Positions 1-11,606 of a stretch of DNA of 64,000 nucleotides are shown here, one piece after another. The DNA comes from Allomyces macrogynus ATCC 38327. Taxonomy: Eukaryota; Blastocladiomycota; Blastocladiomycetes; Blastocladiales; Blastocladiaceae. The notes under the pieces were generated by a model. The model was not told the origin of the DNA and did no database searches. It saw only the letters and a list, made by a program, of their open reading frames with translations. A program made the translations under genes and the position numbers. Where the stretch lies: contig GG745346.1 in assembly GCA_000151295.1 (NCBI GenBank), positions 832,124 to 896,123 of the forward strand, read 5' to 3'. Each line of letters opens with the position of its first letter. Position 1 is the first letter of the stretch.

Positions 1-502
1 GATTACCGTATGCGGCAACGCACGACGCCCACTGGCGCCTCCCAGATGGTTGACCTATACGGAAGTTTGGACGCCGACGATGGGGCGCACGTGCTTCTCC
101 CCTCGCCCGCTTCAGGTCGCTTGGATGACGCTGACCCGGCTGGCCGGCCGGCCGGACGCGAACGCTCCTCCTATGCCCGGCCCAAGCCAATTCGGCGTCA
201 TGGGGCAGGACTCGTGTTCCTCGCCATTGAGATAGCGTGCGCCCGCTCCCCCGCTGCGATGGGTACAAAAGACGCGCAACCCCCCGCTCTGCTCGGGTCT
301 TCCGTCCTCGTCGTCGTCGATTCTCGCTCATCGTCCTCCGCTCGGTCACGGTCACCGCCCAGTGTCGCCCGATCGACGCTTGACGCTCGACGCTCGACAC
401 TCTCCACCCACGTCTCACGCGTGGATCTAGAGCCAACCGCCAGTTCCACTCGAGCAACACGCGCATTTCGCACCTGCCATCGGCCATCGCAAGCTCGTCG
501 CC
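1..502. other. Upstream region of the permease gene, no gene seen
   Basis: I see no conserved coding signal in these 502 bases. Open frames on both strands overlap one another and have arginine- and serine-rich composition typical of chance frames in GC-rich DNA. The stretch presumably holds the promoter and 5' leader of the permease, whose start ATG at 503 sits in a good context (GCC before ATG). Confidence 0.4.
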
Positions 503-2290
503 ATGACCGCAAGCGTTTCAGAAAAGGCGGAGAAGCGTTCGTCGGCTGTCGGCGAAGCCGCGCTCGAGGCCGGCGTCGCCAAGGCGCTCGCCGCGCCGCG
601 CTTGAGCATGATCCAGGGTGCCGCGCTGATTACTGGGTTCGTGCTCTTGTTCAAATTCTGTGCGACGGTCGGGCAAAAGACAACGAGCGATCATGAACTG
701 ACCCCATGACGCCCATCCACATCAATCACCACCGTCTCGTGACGATCCGAAAATCAGTGCAACCATCGGATCGGGTGTCTTCTCGAACCCGGGCAAAATC
801 GTCGGTCTCGTCGGCGCAACCGGTCCGGCACTTCTGCTGTGGATTCTCGGCGCCGTCGTCGCGTTTGCCGCGTCCATGTCGTACGCCGAGTGGGGCAGTC
901 GCGTCACGGCATCGGGCGGTGATGCGCCGTTCCTCGACCGTGCCTACACGCGTCCGCGCCGCTTTGCCGCTGTCGTCTACTCGTGGACGCGTGTCATTCT
1001 GATCAACCCGGGCTACAACTCGTCGCTCTGCTACATTGCCGGCTCGTACTTTACGCAAGCGTTCCCTTCGTTGTTCCCAGAGTCGACGAGCACCTGGAAC
1101 AAGATCATTGGGTACACGATCGCGCGTCTTTCGTTCGTCAAGGTTTAGCAATCTGACAGCATTTTCTGACCTTGTCCAACCATCCCTCGTTGTTTCAAGC
1201 ACGATTCTCTTGATCCTTCAAACCGTTGCCTGTGTTCCGTCCAACAACCTCGCCGGTCGCTTTGTGACCGGGACGACGGCCATGTCCGTGACGTGTCTCG
1301 TACTCTTCTCGGCCGTCGGTCTGCTCAACATGTTTGGTGTCTTCTCGGGCAAGCGCAACCTCGAGTCGCTCAACGGCGACCACTTCTTTGCCGGCGCCAG
1401 CACCGACCCGTCGCAGTACGCCATGGCCCTGTTCAAGGCTCTCTGGGCCTATGATGGGTACGTCTCGAGTTTGCACACTGGCTCGATTTGTTTTTGGTCG
1501 TGCTTTCCTCATTCAGGTTCTTTTTCTGTTTCATAGTTTCGCGAACCTGGCGTCGTCTCTTGGTGAGCTCAAGGACCCAGAGCGCAACATCTCGCGGTCG
1601 ACCATCACTGGCGTCGGCATGGTCGGCATCCTCTACCTGTTCGCCAACTTCTCGTTCTTCACGACGTTGACTTTCGAGGAGGTCTCGACGGGCGGTGAGT
1701 CGATTGCGTCGATGTGGGCCGATCACCTGTTTGGGGAGACGGGTCGCGTCATTGTCGCGCTCTTCATTTGCCTGACGGTCATTGCCTGCTCGTTTGTCAC
1801 GCTCTACTCGGCCTCTCGTATCGCGCAGGCCACGGGCGAAACGGGCCTGATGCTCTTCCCCAAGTTTTTCGCCCAGCTGAGCGGCAAGTTCCAGACCCCC
1901 ATCAACGCGCTCGCCTTCAACTGCGTGATGTCGGCGGCGATGATGTGGGCACCGCAAACCGATGATGCCTTTTGGTTTTTGATCGACGCGACCTCGTATC
2001 CGTTGTGGGTGTGGTATACGACGACCAATTTCGGTCTCCTTCTCACCAAGTGGCGGTCACCAACGGGGCTCTTTGGCAGGGACCCCACGGTCAAGGGTGT
2101 GCAAGTCACGCCGCTGGCGCCTATGCTCGTTGTTCTCGTTGGTATCTTCCTGCTCATCTTCCCCTTTTTTTCGGGCGGTACGGGGCCGGTCACGTCGGGC
2201 ATTGCATTGGCCGTCATTGTCACGGGTGTCGTACCGTATTGGTTCCTCATCATGGCACCAGAGCGTGCTGCGGCTGCGGCGAGGGGCTAA
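503..2290 (+). CDS. Amino-acid permease, APC superfamily (LAT/methionine-permease-like)
   Basis: Proposed join is 503-636, 758-1132, 1200-1457 and 1537-2290, giving 506 residues. Introns start GTTCGT, GTTCGT and GTACGT and all phases close. The first transmembrane helix carries the APC signature ITGATIGSGVFSNPG across the first splice, followed by alternating hydrophobic helices and a WAYDG-F-LKDPERNI segment after helix 6. Family knowledge: such proteins import amino acids across the plasma membrane by coupled transport. The conserved glycine-rich helix 1 and the about 500-residue length fit PF13520-type permeases. The exact substrate cannot be read from sequence. An SLC7-like or high-affinity methionine permease role is the best guess. 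Confidence 0.88.
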
Positions 2291-2468
2291 ATTGTGTTGA
2301 TTTGCACGTTCTCCACCCTTCTTTTTGTTGCCTACACGTAGACCATATCGTTTTTCTGTTTGTTTCTTTTACCCGCGGTCGTGGCTCCGATTTGCTTTGT
2401 CCTTTGTTTCCTGTTGTCGCGAGCTCCCCGCATGTACAGCGCGTTGCGAAATACATGACGCATCACCC

Positions 2469-3947
2469 TCATTTCTGATACTTTTGTTGGATCCGCAAAG
2501 GATACGCCACGCCAGTCCTCATGGCCGAGTAGTGCACCAGCAACAGCATGTCGCAGCAGCCAACAGCGACAGATCCTGGACGGTGCGGGGATACAAATTT
2601 GAGCACGGTCTCATGGTCGATGGTTTTGATGAGAATGAATGCACTGTTCATGTTTTCCTGACTCCATGTCTCCCTTTGACGCGACCCGATTCACCCTCCA
2701 CCTACTCACTCACTGAGAGACACGACCAATATGCCATGCAAGTACCACGGGCCTAAGAACACTGGAGTTTGTCATTAGCCCAAGCTGATGCGGGCTGCTG
2801 TAGGATCCACGTTATTCCGTGGTGGCAGGTTTAGCCACAGAGAGGGGGATAATGAATGCATCTGTGGTTTCCCATTGCTGCTCCCATTTTTCGGCATTTT
2901 GGTGAGACATGTTGAACCTGAGAAACCGTCGGCATGGTGAACAGGCAGCATTGGCGGTTCTCGCTGAGCAGCGCCATATCTGCGATCCTGCGTCTGCATC
3001 ATCCACTATTGCATTCAAATCTGGTTCGCCAACCATCTCCCCATTGTCAATCCACCTGCTCTCACTTGATGATGGAGGACCTGCGCGTTGGGCGGGCACG
3101 GAAAACACTCAGCATCGTACGGCCAGCCGGCCCAAAACACGCTACTTGCTGGAACCGGCATCTCACATTGATCCCATTGCGCATACCAAACTTGGTCGAG
3201 CGGGACGGGCAAGTATGACCAGTGACGCGCGAGGCGCGTCATGCCAGCGGGGCTCTTGGCCAGCTCGGGGACGTAAACACGACGCTCGTTGCGCACGGGC
3301 AAGATCAGCGAGAACGCAAACGCCGGCGACGCGTCCACGTCCTTGGGCAAGCGCGAAACGGCGTACACGCCAGCGTGCGGCCAATCCCGATGCTGGATCC
3401 AGGCCAGGGGCGCGTTGTCGGAGCGAAGATGGTCTTGTCCTCGCGCTGAACGAGAAAATACGGTCCGTCCTTGCCGCGCCGGTAGAGGGCCGTGCGGACC
3501 GCAGGGGCAAAGAAGGCCGCCAACGAAATGGCAATGTGGAGGAGCATCGTGCGTCCAGCGCCCTTGTCGTCGTGTACGCGCTTGCAAATCGACTCGACTA
3601 CGTCAAACGGCAGCTGCTCGACGATCGGCAGCGGTCGAGCGCCGAGTCGGTGGGCGCCGTTTGGTGGTGGAGGAGCGCGTGGTCGAGAAATGAGAGTGCC
3701 GCGTATGGATCGTTGTGTCTCGAAATGACGTCGCGCGTCGCCGAGCAAAGAGAGTGGTGGCGGTCGGGTCCACTCGCTGCAGAGAGTCGACAACGAAGAA
3801 TGGCATGAACGTGACCGCGTCGGCCTCCAGATGATCGCCAGCGAGCGCAGAGGCGCATTGATCAATACAAGTAGACGAGCGGAACCCGTTGGTTCTCTTG
3901 ATAATTTTCCACCTCCAACGATCAGTCTCCACTGCCGTCCAGTCCAC
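2469..3947 (-). pseudogene. Frame-broken coding relic of unknown function
   Basis: On the minus strand, coherent protein-like segments occur one after another but in different frames. One near 3865-3780 reads AGDHLEADAVTFMPFFVVDS, one near 3700-3640 reads DPYAALSFLDHALLHHQ, one near 3600-3430 contains FDVVESICKRVHDDKGAGR and PYFLVQREDKTIF, and one near 3420-3150 contains LAWIQHRDWPHAGVYAVSRL and VYVPELAKSPAGM. The frame changes lack plausible GT..AG pairs. I do not recognise the family. It could be a decayed gene, or a real gene carrying several assembly indels. The 2291-2468 stretch and plus-strand frames here show nothing convincing. Confidence 0.4.
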
Positions 3948-6900
3948 TCGGCCGAGTCAACCCACCGCGCCCTCCCTCATTCCTCTTTGCACGCACACGC
4001 TCCCGGCGCCGCGCCGACCGCCGCTCGTCCCCATCCATGGCCCGCTTCTGGACCGGCGACGGCGGCCGCGGCACGGGCACGCCACCAAACGCCACTGGCG
4101 ACTCGCCCACGTCCACGGTCAGCCCCTGCATCCTATGCGTCAATCTACCCGACTCGGTGCGCCGATGACTGCGCGTACGCACCCGGCCCGATGCAATCGC
4201 CGCGGCCGCAGCAAAATGCTCCACCACATTCTCCGTCTCGGTGCGCTGCTGCTGTTCCGGCTGCGTCACGGAATCGACACTCGCAACAAGCCCCGAATCG
4301 GCCAGGACCTTCTCGAGCGGCACCGGGTCCGGTCTCGTCGGTGCGCTCATTTGCCCAAAATAGTGCTCGAGCTCGCGCTCGCGGTCCCACGCCCGGCTCT
4401 TGCTGCTGGTCGCGCGGCGGCGGACCGAGCGCGCCGGCGCCGACGCGGACGCGTGTACGGACGGCATCGACGTCGCGGCAAGGCGTGATGGCGACCGGTC
4501 TGGGGCCGCGGGGTCGTGCGTCGTCGCGTGCGACGACGACGCGTCGGTGACGGGTACCGCAGATGCGGCGGCGGCAGCGGCTTGCTTCCACTTGCGCTTG
4601 CGCTCCTTGGCGAGCTCGACTTGCTCGGCCGTCCATTCGTCGATGTGCGCGGCGCGGTCGGCACGCGTTTGCGCAGCGTCAAGGCCGCGGAGGAGCTCGT
4701 CGGTCAAGACGGGCGTTGGCTTGGACGGCGAGGCCGCGGGAACAGGTCTCGCCGCCGAATCGGCATTAAGCACCAGTTCTGGACGCGGCGGGGCCGCGGT
4801 GGTCGCGGTCGGCGAGGTCACAGATGTTCGATGGGCTGGAGATGGCGGGGGCGCCAGCGAAGCCGATGGGTTCCGCGAACGTGCCGTTGGTGGTTGGAGT
4901 GCCGGTGAAGTCGACGGGGTCTCCGAGCGCACCATCAGTGGAGCAGGTGCAAGCGACGCCGACGGGGTCCGTGAGCGCGCAGTCGCCGGTACAGGTGCAG
5001 GCGAAGCCGACGGGTTCCGAGAGCGCACGGCCGGCGCATTGGGTGCAGGCGACGCCGATGGCGCCCGCGAACGCACGGCAGGTGGATGGACCGTCGGGGA
5101 CGCAGATGGGGTCCGTGAGCGCACGGACGGGGAATGCAGCTCCGTGGTCGGCACCGATAAAGTAGGTGTGAAGAGAGCAGCGGCAACGACCGGGGTTACG
5201 ATGCTGACAGGCTCCGCGCAGGACGCTGATGGGCGTCGTGAGCTTCTCACCACGGCATCGGTCGGCGGAGACACTGGCCGTGAAAGAGATGGGTAGAGTC
5301 GCGTTGGGGTCGGTATCGTCGGTGCCGTGTGGAAGGCCGCCTCGATCACAGGAGCGGTGGGCATCGCAGCAGCAGGTGGAGCGATGGGCGCAGACGCGGC
5401 CAGCACAGGAGTCGCGGCCACGGGAGCAGCGGGCGCTGGCGAGGCTTTAGTTGCAAGTCGACGGTAAAGGTTTATCAGACCCATACTGCGCGGCGCGTTG
5501 AGAGCGTCCGACCCTGACGACAGCGGTGCGAGCGCCAGTATCGCGTTGGCGGGTTCGTTCCATGACGATACCGTGGCGACAGCTTGAGCGCCCGGAAGAC
5601 ACTCGCACTCCACGACAAGCGCTTCGATCTGCTCCTGTTGGTCGAGCGTGGTCGAGAGCGCGTATTCGGCCTTGCTGCGTAGATCGGCCAGGGTGGACAG
5701 CGCGCGCGAGAGAGCGCCAAGGGCCACTTTCGCTTCGACCGCACCTTGATGCAGGGTGACGGAATCGGCAACTTGAGCTTGCGTTGCGGTCGCACGCTGG
5801 ATCAGTCGCTCAGCACGTTCGACAACCTCTTGTCCAGACGCGGATTGTTGCAACAATGCCTCGCGCGTGACCGCCGCCGATCCAGTCGACGAAAAATCCA
5901 CGTGGGTCTGTTCGATTCGCGCGGCAAACTTGGCGAGGTCGGCACGGACCGCGACCAGGTACGGCGCGAGCTCGTCGAGCGCGATCGGCTCTTCCATTTG
6001 GCCGTCGCATATACCCTTGGTCCGCGCCATTTTCGCGGCCACCTCGCGAATCCGGTCCACCGTCCATTCAGTCCAAACAGCGCCGCGAATTTCGGGTCCC
6101 TGTAACGCGCCCTCGAGGCGAGCGACCGTGACTGCAATCTCCTGCACGCCCGTCGTCAGCGAAACGAGCCGTGGCCGAAGGACCGCGATGGCCGAAAACG
6201 CCTTGGGGTCGTGCGCGAAATGGTCCACCTTGACGTTGTCGAGCATGGTCTGCGCACGCGCACATAATGCCCGAGATTTCGTCGACGCGTGCGTTAGAGA
6301 CGCAACGAGCTGGGCCAATGAGAGTACCGACTCGTCGGCGCGCAGCGACTGCAAAGAGCGCACGAGCTTGTCCGGGTTCAGGTCGAGTTCGGAACCGTGA
6401 TCAAAGCCGCAGGTCGTCCCATGCGCGGGACTCGACGAGTTTCGGAGCTGGGCCATGATTTCGTCGCACTTGGGGAGCAACCGCTGCACCTGCGGTCCGA
6501 GCTGGTTGACGACCTCGTCGAGAGTGCACACGCATCGTGCCCACTCGGGCCAGTGTGCCGGGCGCAGCAGAAGATGATCGAAGCCCGGAATGGACGACAA
6601 CGCACGCGTTCCAATCAGTTCGGGCGGCGGGAACGGGATTTGGGCCGCGACTGGGTCCGGCAGACGCCGAAGTGGCGCGAGCGACCGTGCGTCAGGTACC
6701 GGTTCCCCGAGCATCTTGTTCTCGACCTCGAGCGAGCGCAGTGCCGCCGCGATCCGAGTGTGGTGGTACTCGCACTGCCGGACCAGAATCGCGCCGAGCT
6801 GCTCGGGCTCCTTGATGCTGCGCTCGACCAACGACTTGGCGAGCGTCAGCCGCGCGATCCGATGGCCGACGCCGACTTCGGTTCGTGGATGCGGTGAGTG

Positions 6901-8223
6901 GCTGTGCGCAATGGCCGAATAGAGCAGCGCCTTGGTGCGCGCGTGCGCGAGCCAGTCGCGCGGCAGCCGTGGCCCACGAGACGAGGTCGGGTTGAGCACC
7001 TTGTGCAGGATCTTGGACGTGTCCGACCTGGCGCCGACGAGCTGTACGGCCTCGTAGTGCGCGGCTGTTTGCGCAGCAAGCTGCGAAATGACCGTGTCCG
7101 AGATGCCGTCTAGGTCATGGAGGCAATGGGTGAAGATCAGCCGCAGAACAGTGAGAACGAGCGAAACGGAAGAACAAACCGGTGCTGGCCTTTTCCCAAA
7201 AGCACTCGTTTGCTTGCGCGAGCATCAGCTCGGTAAGAGCCTGCAGCGTGTCGGGCGACATGTCGGCCGTCTTCTCCGCCTTGGTGCTGAAACGCGGCAC
7301 GAGCTCGACGCGGATGTAATCGAGGATCCCAGCGGCCGTTTGGAAGTGGAGAGCGGCGGTCTTGATCCCGCCCGTGGTCCGCACCGACTGGTTGGCGGCC
7401 AGCTGCGCGTGCACCGCGGCCAGATTGAACAGTACCGCGGCCTTTTCGCATTGGATGCACGGCGTCATGACTGGACGGGGCGACACGATGAGATTTGCGC
7501 GTAATGACGGCCGACCAAACGGTAAGAGCACATACTTTTCTTTGCGCATTTGTCGGTCGTCGAAAACGCCTCGGACCAAGTGAATGAAACCGCCAGTTCG
7601 TCTGATGCGCCAGATGGAAAGCACGACTCGAGCAACAAGAGGACCGAATAGTACTCGAACAGCTTTGCGAGACCCGGGTCTGAGCGTTCCGGTGCACCAG
7701 CGTGCACTCGCAACTGATCAATAGCACGCCAGGTGACTTCGGCCGGAAGCAACTCTGGATACCGGTGCGCTAGTGTCGCAGTCGTGACGTCGTCAAGCAA
7801 CATTGCCGCCTTTCCAGCCGATTCCAGAGCAGCCCGAACGAGCCGCGGCAGAATGGTCTCCTTGAAATTGAGCGGCGAGCACGGAACTACGGCGCCAGCT
7901 CCAAGACCGAGTGCCTCGTGTGAGCATCCTCGCTCAGCGGGTGCCGGCGAGGTGAACGGGCTCAGAACAGGGCCAGTCGGTGACGTGGGAGGAGACGCCT
8001 TGCCGGCGAGCTTCAAAAGCATGCGGACAGGCGACGGCGGCCGCGACCGTTTCGCTGCCGTTGCAGGACCATGGTTCGGTTTGGTCGGGAGAGCGAGGAA
8101 CGTCGATGCCGGCTCGATGGGCGACCGGTTACCGGGTGATCCCGTCGCGGAACCCGCGGTGATCATTGCCGTTTCGACCAGATGTTCCCAGAATGTCGGT
8201 GCAAGGCTGGTCGGCGACGTCAT
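3922..8223 (-). CDS. BRO1-domain protein (ALIX/Rim20/Bro1-like) with proline/serine-rich tail
   Basis: Minus-strand exons are 8223-7536, 7470-7180 and 7109-3922 (donors GTATGT and GTTTGT), 1388 residues. The first three exons build a BRO1 domain: the motif FTWSEAF, then the hallmark CEKAAVLFNLAAVHAQLA, LMLAQANECFWEKAS, and a K-ALLYSAIAHSH..GVGHRIARL segment. A long helical region follows, like the V domain of ALIX. The last third is rich in Pro, Ala and Ser and contains six degenerate RSRxPSASPA repeats (about 4850-5135). Family knowledge: BRO1 proteins bind ESCRT-III (Snf7/CHMP4) and act in endosomal sorting or Rim/Pal pH signalling. The tail is longer than in yeast Bro1 or Rim20. I chose the ATG at 8223 because a TATA-like stretch lies about 160 bases upstream. 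Confidence 0.85.
4850..5135 (-). repeat. In-frame minisatellite, six RSRxPSASPA units
   Basis: Six tandem copies of a 45-51 base unit lie inside the BRO1-domain gene. Each encodes a variant of VRSR(T/A/N)PSASPAP, with lengths kept to multiples of three. The unit offers repeated SP dipeptides, potential phosphorylation or SH3-type ligand sites, though this is inference. Confidence 0.75.
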
Positions 8224-8495
8224 GGCGAAGTTCGGGTTGGTCGACGATGGCCCGGTTCGAGGATCTGCGTCAACGACAGAGGCTCTTGCGTGGAGCGCTT
8301 GTAATGAAGAATGCGGCAAGTTGAAGGAAGAGACGGATTGGTGAGTTCGGGGCAAGAGAAAATATAGCCGCGCTGTCGTTCATATAATTTATCCAACGCG
8401 GTCACAACCATACGCATGACTGCTCAAAGCCATCGAAGCACGTCCTTCTGTCGCTGGCAGCGATCTCCATTGATGTGTCGCGTCAAATCACCACC
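8224..8495. promoter_or_regulatory. Divergent promoter between BRO1-type and HDDC2-type genes
   Basis: This 272-base spacer separates two genes read in opposite directions. On the minus strand an AT-rich TAAATTATATG-like stretch (about 8383-8395) is a plausible TATA element for the BRO1-type gene. No specific factor site is recognised. Confidence 0.45.
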
Positions 8496-9331
8496 ATGGA
8501 GCAGCAGCATTCCCCGGCCTCGATCCTCGAGTTCCTGCAAATTGTCGGGAACCTCAAAGTGACTACGATTGCCGGCACTCGAATGCTCGACTCGATTGGC
8601 GGCTGATCGGCGTGGCCAATTTGCAATCGTCTCTCCACCATGAAATAGACCACCAAGCGGACCGGGTGGGTGCGCCATGGCGTTCCGCAACCCGAAAGCA
8701 TTGCCGACCACATGCATCGCATGGGCGTGCTCGCCATGCTGATCCAGGACCCGAGTCTCGACCGCACGAGGTGTGTCAAGATGGCCATTGTGCACGATAT
8801 TGCCGAGTCGATTGCGGTACGTGCGATGTATCCACTTCTCAACAGTCATACCGGGTGGAGAACCGTGTTCCTGACCGAACGCGTCGTTTTCTTGGATTTT
8901 TAGGGCGACATCACGCCAAATTGCGGCGTGTCGAAAGAAGAAAAGTTCCGGCTTGAGCAGGTTCGTCTGATGACGCGATTCCCTCAGTTTCCAGCTCGTG
9001 ACACTCACGAATTCGCTCGTCACGAACAAAGGAGGGGATCAACAAGCTGTGCAGTCTCCTGGCACCCACGTCGCTCGCCGAAACTGAGATCCGCGCGCTT
9101 TGGCACGAGTACGAGGACGCGGCCACGCCCGAGGCGTTGTTCGTCAAGGACCTCGACAAGTTTGAAATGATTGTGCAGGCGTTCGAGTACGAAAAGGCCA
9201 ATCCGAAACTGGGCCCACTGAACGATTTCTTCAAGTCGACCAAGGGCGTGTTCCGGCACCCACAAGTGCGTGGGTGGGTCGACCAGCTCTACCGCAACCG
9301 GGAAGCACAGCTCGGGTACAAAGTGGAGTGA
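8496..9331 (+). CDS. HDDC2: HD-domain 5'-deoxynucleotidase (HDDC2 / yeast YGK1-type)
   Basis: Exons 8496-8558, 8649-8816, 8904-8960 and 9032-9331 give 195 residues, the usual length of the family. The order of motifs fits exactly: EFLQIVGNLK at the N terminus, TKRTGWVRHGVPQPESIADH with the first metal histidine, MAIVHDIAESI with the HD dyad, GDITP..VSKEEKF, then the C-terminal FRHPQVRGWVDQLY. Family knowledge: these metal-dependent enzymes remove the phosphate from deoxyribonucleoside 5'-monophosphates and help balance dNTP pools. All splice phases close and donors include GTACGT and GTTCGT. The gene is transcribed away from the BRO1-type gene and converges on RIC8, 43 bases beyond its stop. 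Confidence 0.9.
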
Positions 9332-9374
9332 AAATACAGAAGGTTTGTAATCAAAATGTTGGCCCATCAATCAA

Positions 9375-11277
9375 TCAATCTTTGGCAAATGGCCCAATTT
9401 CCTGACCCGTCGTCGGATCCACGGCCTTGATCACACCGAGCTTGTTGAGCCGCTCAAACGCGACAAACAGCCGCTCGGCCTCGGCCTCCTTTTCCTCGTC
9501 GGTCATCCTGTCCCAGTCGTCGGGACCCGGCGACTGGTCCTTGGTGCCCGTGATTGGGTTCACGTCGGAGGCCGCCGCTGTGCCCGCGGCCGATGCGGCT
9601 GCGGCCTTGAGCATGTCGCCGCTCAGCAAGCCGCGGTTCACGAGGAAGCCCGCGGCAGGGCCGAATCCCGTGTTTGAGAACGAAAAAGAGGAGAGCGGCA
9701 GTGCGACGAACCTCACAAACCACGAGTACCACTGCACCATTGTGGCGAACGAGTGTGGCGACGCCGTCAAACAGGGCAAACAAGAGCTCCTCGGCGCCCT
9801 CGCGCAACGCCGGAAACTCGACGCTCGTGAGCATGCGAATGAGCGCATGTGCGACCGACTTGGGCGGCGCATCCGACTTGTTGGACGTCGACCGATCGAG
9901 GTCAGCAGGCGCCAAGAGACGCTTGACTGCGCCCTTGACCTCGACGCCGCCGCGATCCACGAGCCGAGTGAGCAGAACAAACAGCGGCGCGAGCCGGTCA
10001 TTGGCAGGTGTTTCGTGACCAACGAGTGTTGCCAGACTCGCCGTGTCGCCCGCGCCAAAGCAAATCTGCAGCTCCGGAGCCAACAGTCGCGCCACGAGAG
10101 CCTCAACAAACGGCACGGTGCACCATGCGGTGCCGCTCGGGTCGCCGTTCATGAGGACGTGGATCGCGTGCGAGTGCGGCGCGGTCATGGGCAGCGGAAC
10201 GGTAGGAGGCAGGTCAGAGAGAACGCGCGCGACCTGGACGAGGGTCGCATCGGAAAACAGCGGCGAGGCCTGGATCGTGTGCGAGGCCAGGTTGAACATG
10301 GTCTTGAGCACCTCGGCAAGCGCAGAGGCCTTGGTAAATGGACCGGCGCCGGGCTCATTGGACGAGAGGAGCGCGTCGAGCAGCTAAAAGGAGAGAGGGA
10401 ACACCCGAACTTCAGTTCCCTGCACTGGTATGGCGAGCATGTCGAGTTTCGGCATACCGGCTCGTAATGATCGACACCACGCTCAACCACGATGCTGACG
10501 TGCGTGGAGTCGGCCGTGGCCAAGAAAAGGATCCGGTACCACAGGAACGCGGCCTCGTAGGCCATGGGGAGCGACTGGAAAATGCAAGAGAAAAAAATGG
10601 CGCATTCAGTTGTCGAGAAACTCGCAAAGGCTCGTGCGCCGACACGGTACCTTGGCACGGTCCACAATGCGTGGCAGGATATCCAGATCCACGAGCACCT
10701 GGACCGTATCTTGCCGCCTGAGCAGGACCAGGTTGGCAAAGACCTTGAGAATCTCCATTTCTGCCGCCTGGTCCACTTCGAACGGAGCCGCATCACGCCC
10801 AAGATGAACGAATTGCGCGAGACTCGTGATAAACTATGACCGGCAGCCGCAATCAGTGAGCTCCGAGTTGAGGAGCCTGGCCGAACCAGAAACGGAGAAT
10901 GCGCACCTGAGGAGCGAACAACGGCTCGTTCAAGGACGGCTCCCTGGTAAGCAGCTTGACAATGGACACGACTTGAAACAGGACTATACGTTACGGCCGC
11001 GTGAGTTGATTCATTCCTCATTCAAGTGAGCCCGTCGCGATGATGCTGCACCATTGGAACCAAGGCTTCGTTCTTGCCAATTCGGCGGGTTGACCGCGCT
11101 CAGGAGACGTTCGACCGTGTCCTTTGACCATTCTTGGGGCTGAATTCCTGAGTGTTGTTCAATTGCCTCCCGTTAGAGCCCGCCGTGCATGATCAAGAGC
11201 GTTTCGACACGGCTGCACGATGCTACCAGACGCGAGAATGGACCGCGCGGCGGCTGCAGCGTCGGATCCTGATCCAT
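9375..11277 (-). CDS. RIC8: RIC8/synembryn, G-protein alpha chaperone and exchange factor
   Basis: Proposed minus-strand exons are 11277-11227, 11166-11052, 10971-10920, 10822-10651, 10574-10458, 10383 to about 9738, and about 9675-9375. Recognisable segments are IVKLLTREPSLNEP, EILKVFANLVLLRRQDTVQ, FLWYRILFLATADSTHVSI, and the diagnostic TGFGPAAGFLVNRGLL near the C terminus followed by NPITG. Family knowledge: RIC8 folds nascent G-alpha subunits and stimulates nucleotide exchange on them; it is present in filamentous and zoosporic fungi but absent from budding yeast. The junction at about 9675-9745 is odd: the frame changes just before TGFGPAAG with no AG acceptor in sight, so either an indel or a non-canonical intron is present. 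The first two exons are less certain than the rest. Confidence 0.82.
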
Positions 11278-11606
11278 TGGCGAATGCGTCGAGTAATTTG
11301 CTGGAGGACATGGCTGGTTACCGCGGGCGACGGCCGACGTCGTCAAAAGCATCCGTTGGGTGGAAAAGCCTACAGCACGACAGGATTTGCCATCATCGTG
11401 CAAAGTCAGCTCAACGCGGTCGCGTCGTTCGCACGTGGAGCGGGCCGATCCTTCTCCACTCTGCTTGTCATTGTCGAACTTGCTGCAGTACCCGCGGCAG
11501 CCGGCCCACGACCACGGCGACGCGACGATCCTGAAGCGACTCGCTGCAATAATTGGACCAAGAACGACTGGACGACACGCGAGGACGACTGCGCGCCAAA
11601 TTCAAG
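11278..11606. promoter_or_regulatory. Divergent promoter between RIC8 and kaptin
   Basis: This 329-base spacer separates the RIC8 start (minus) from the kaptin start (plus). I see no recognisable motif or further gene in it. Confidence 0.35.
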
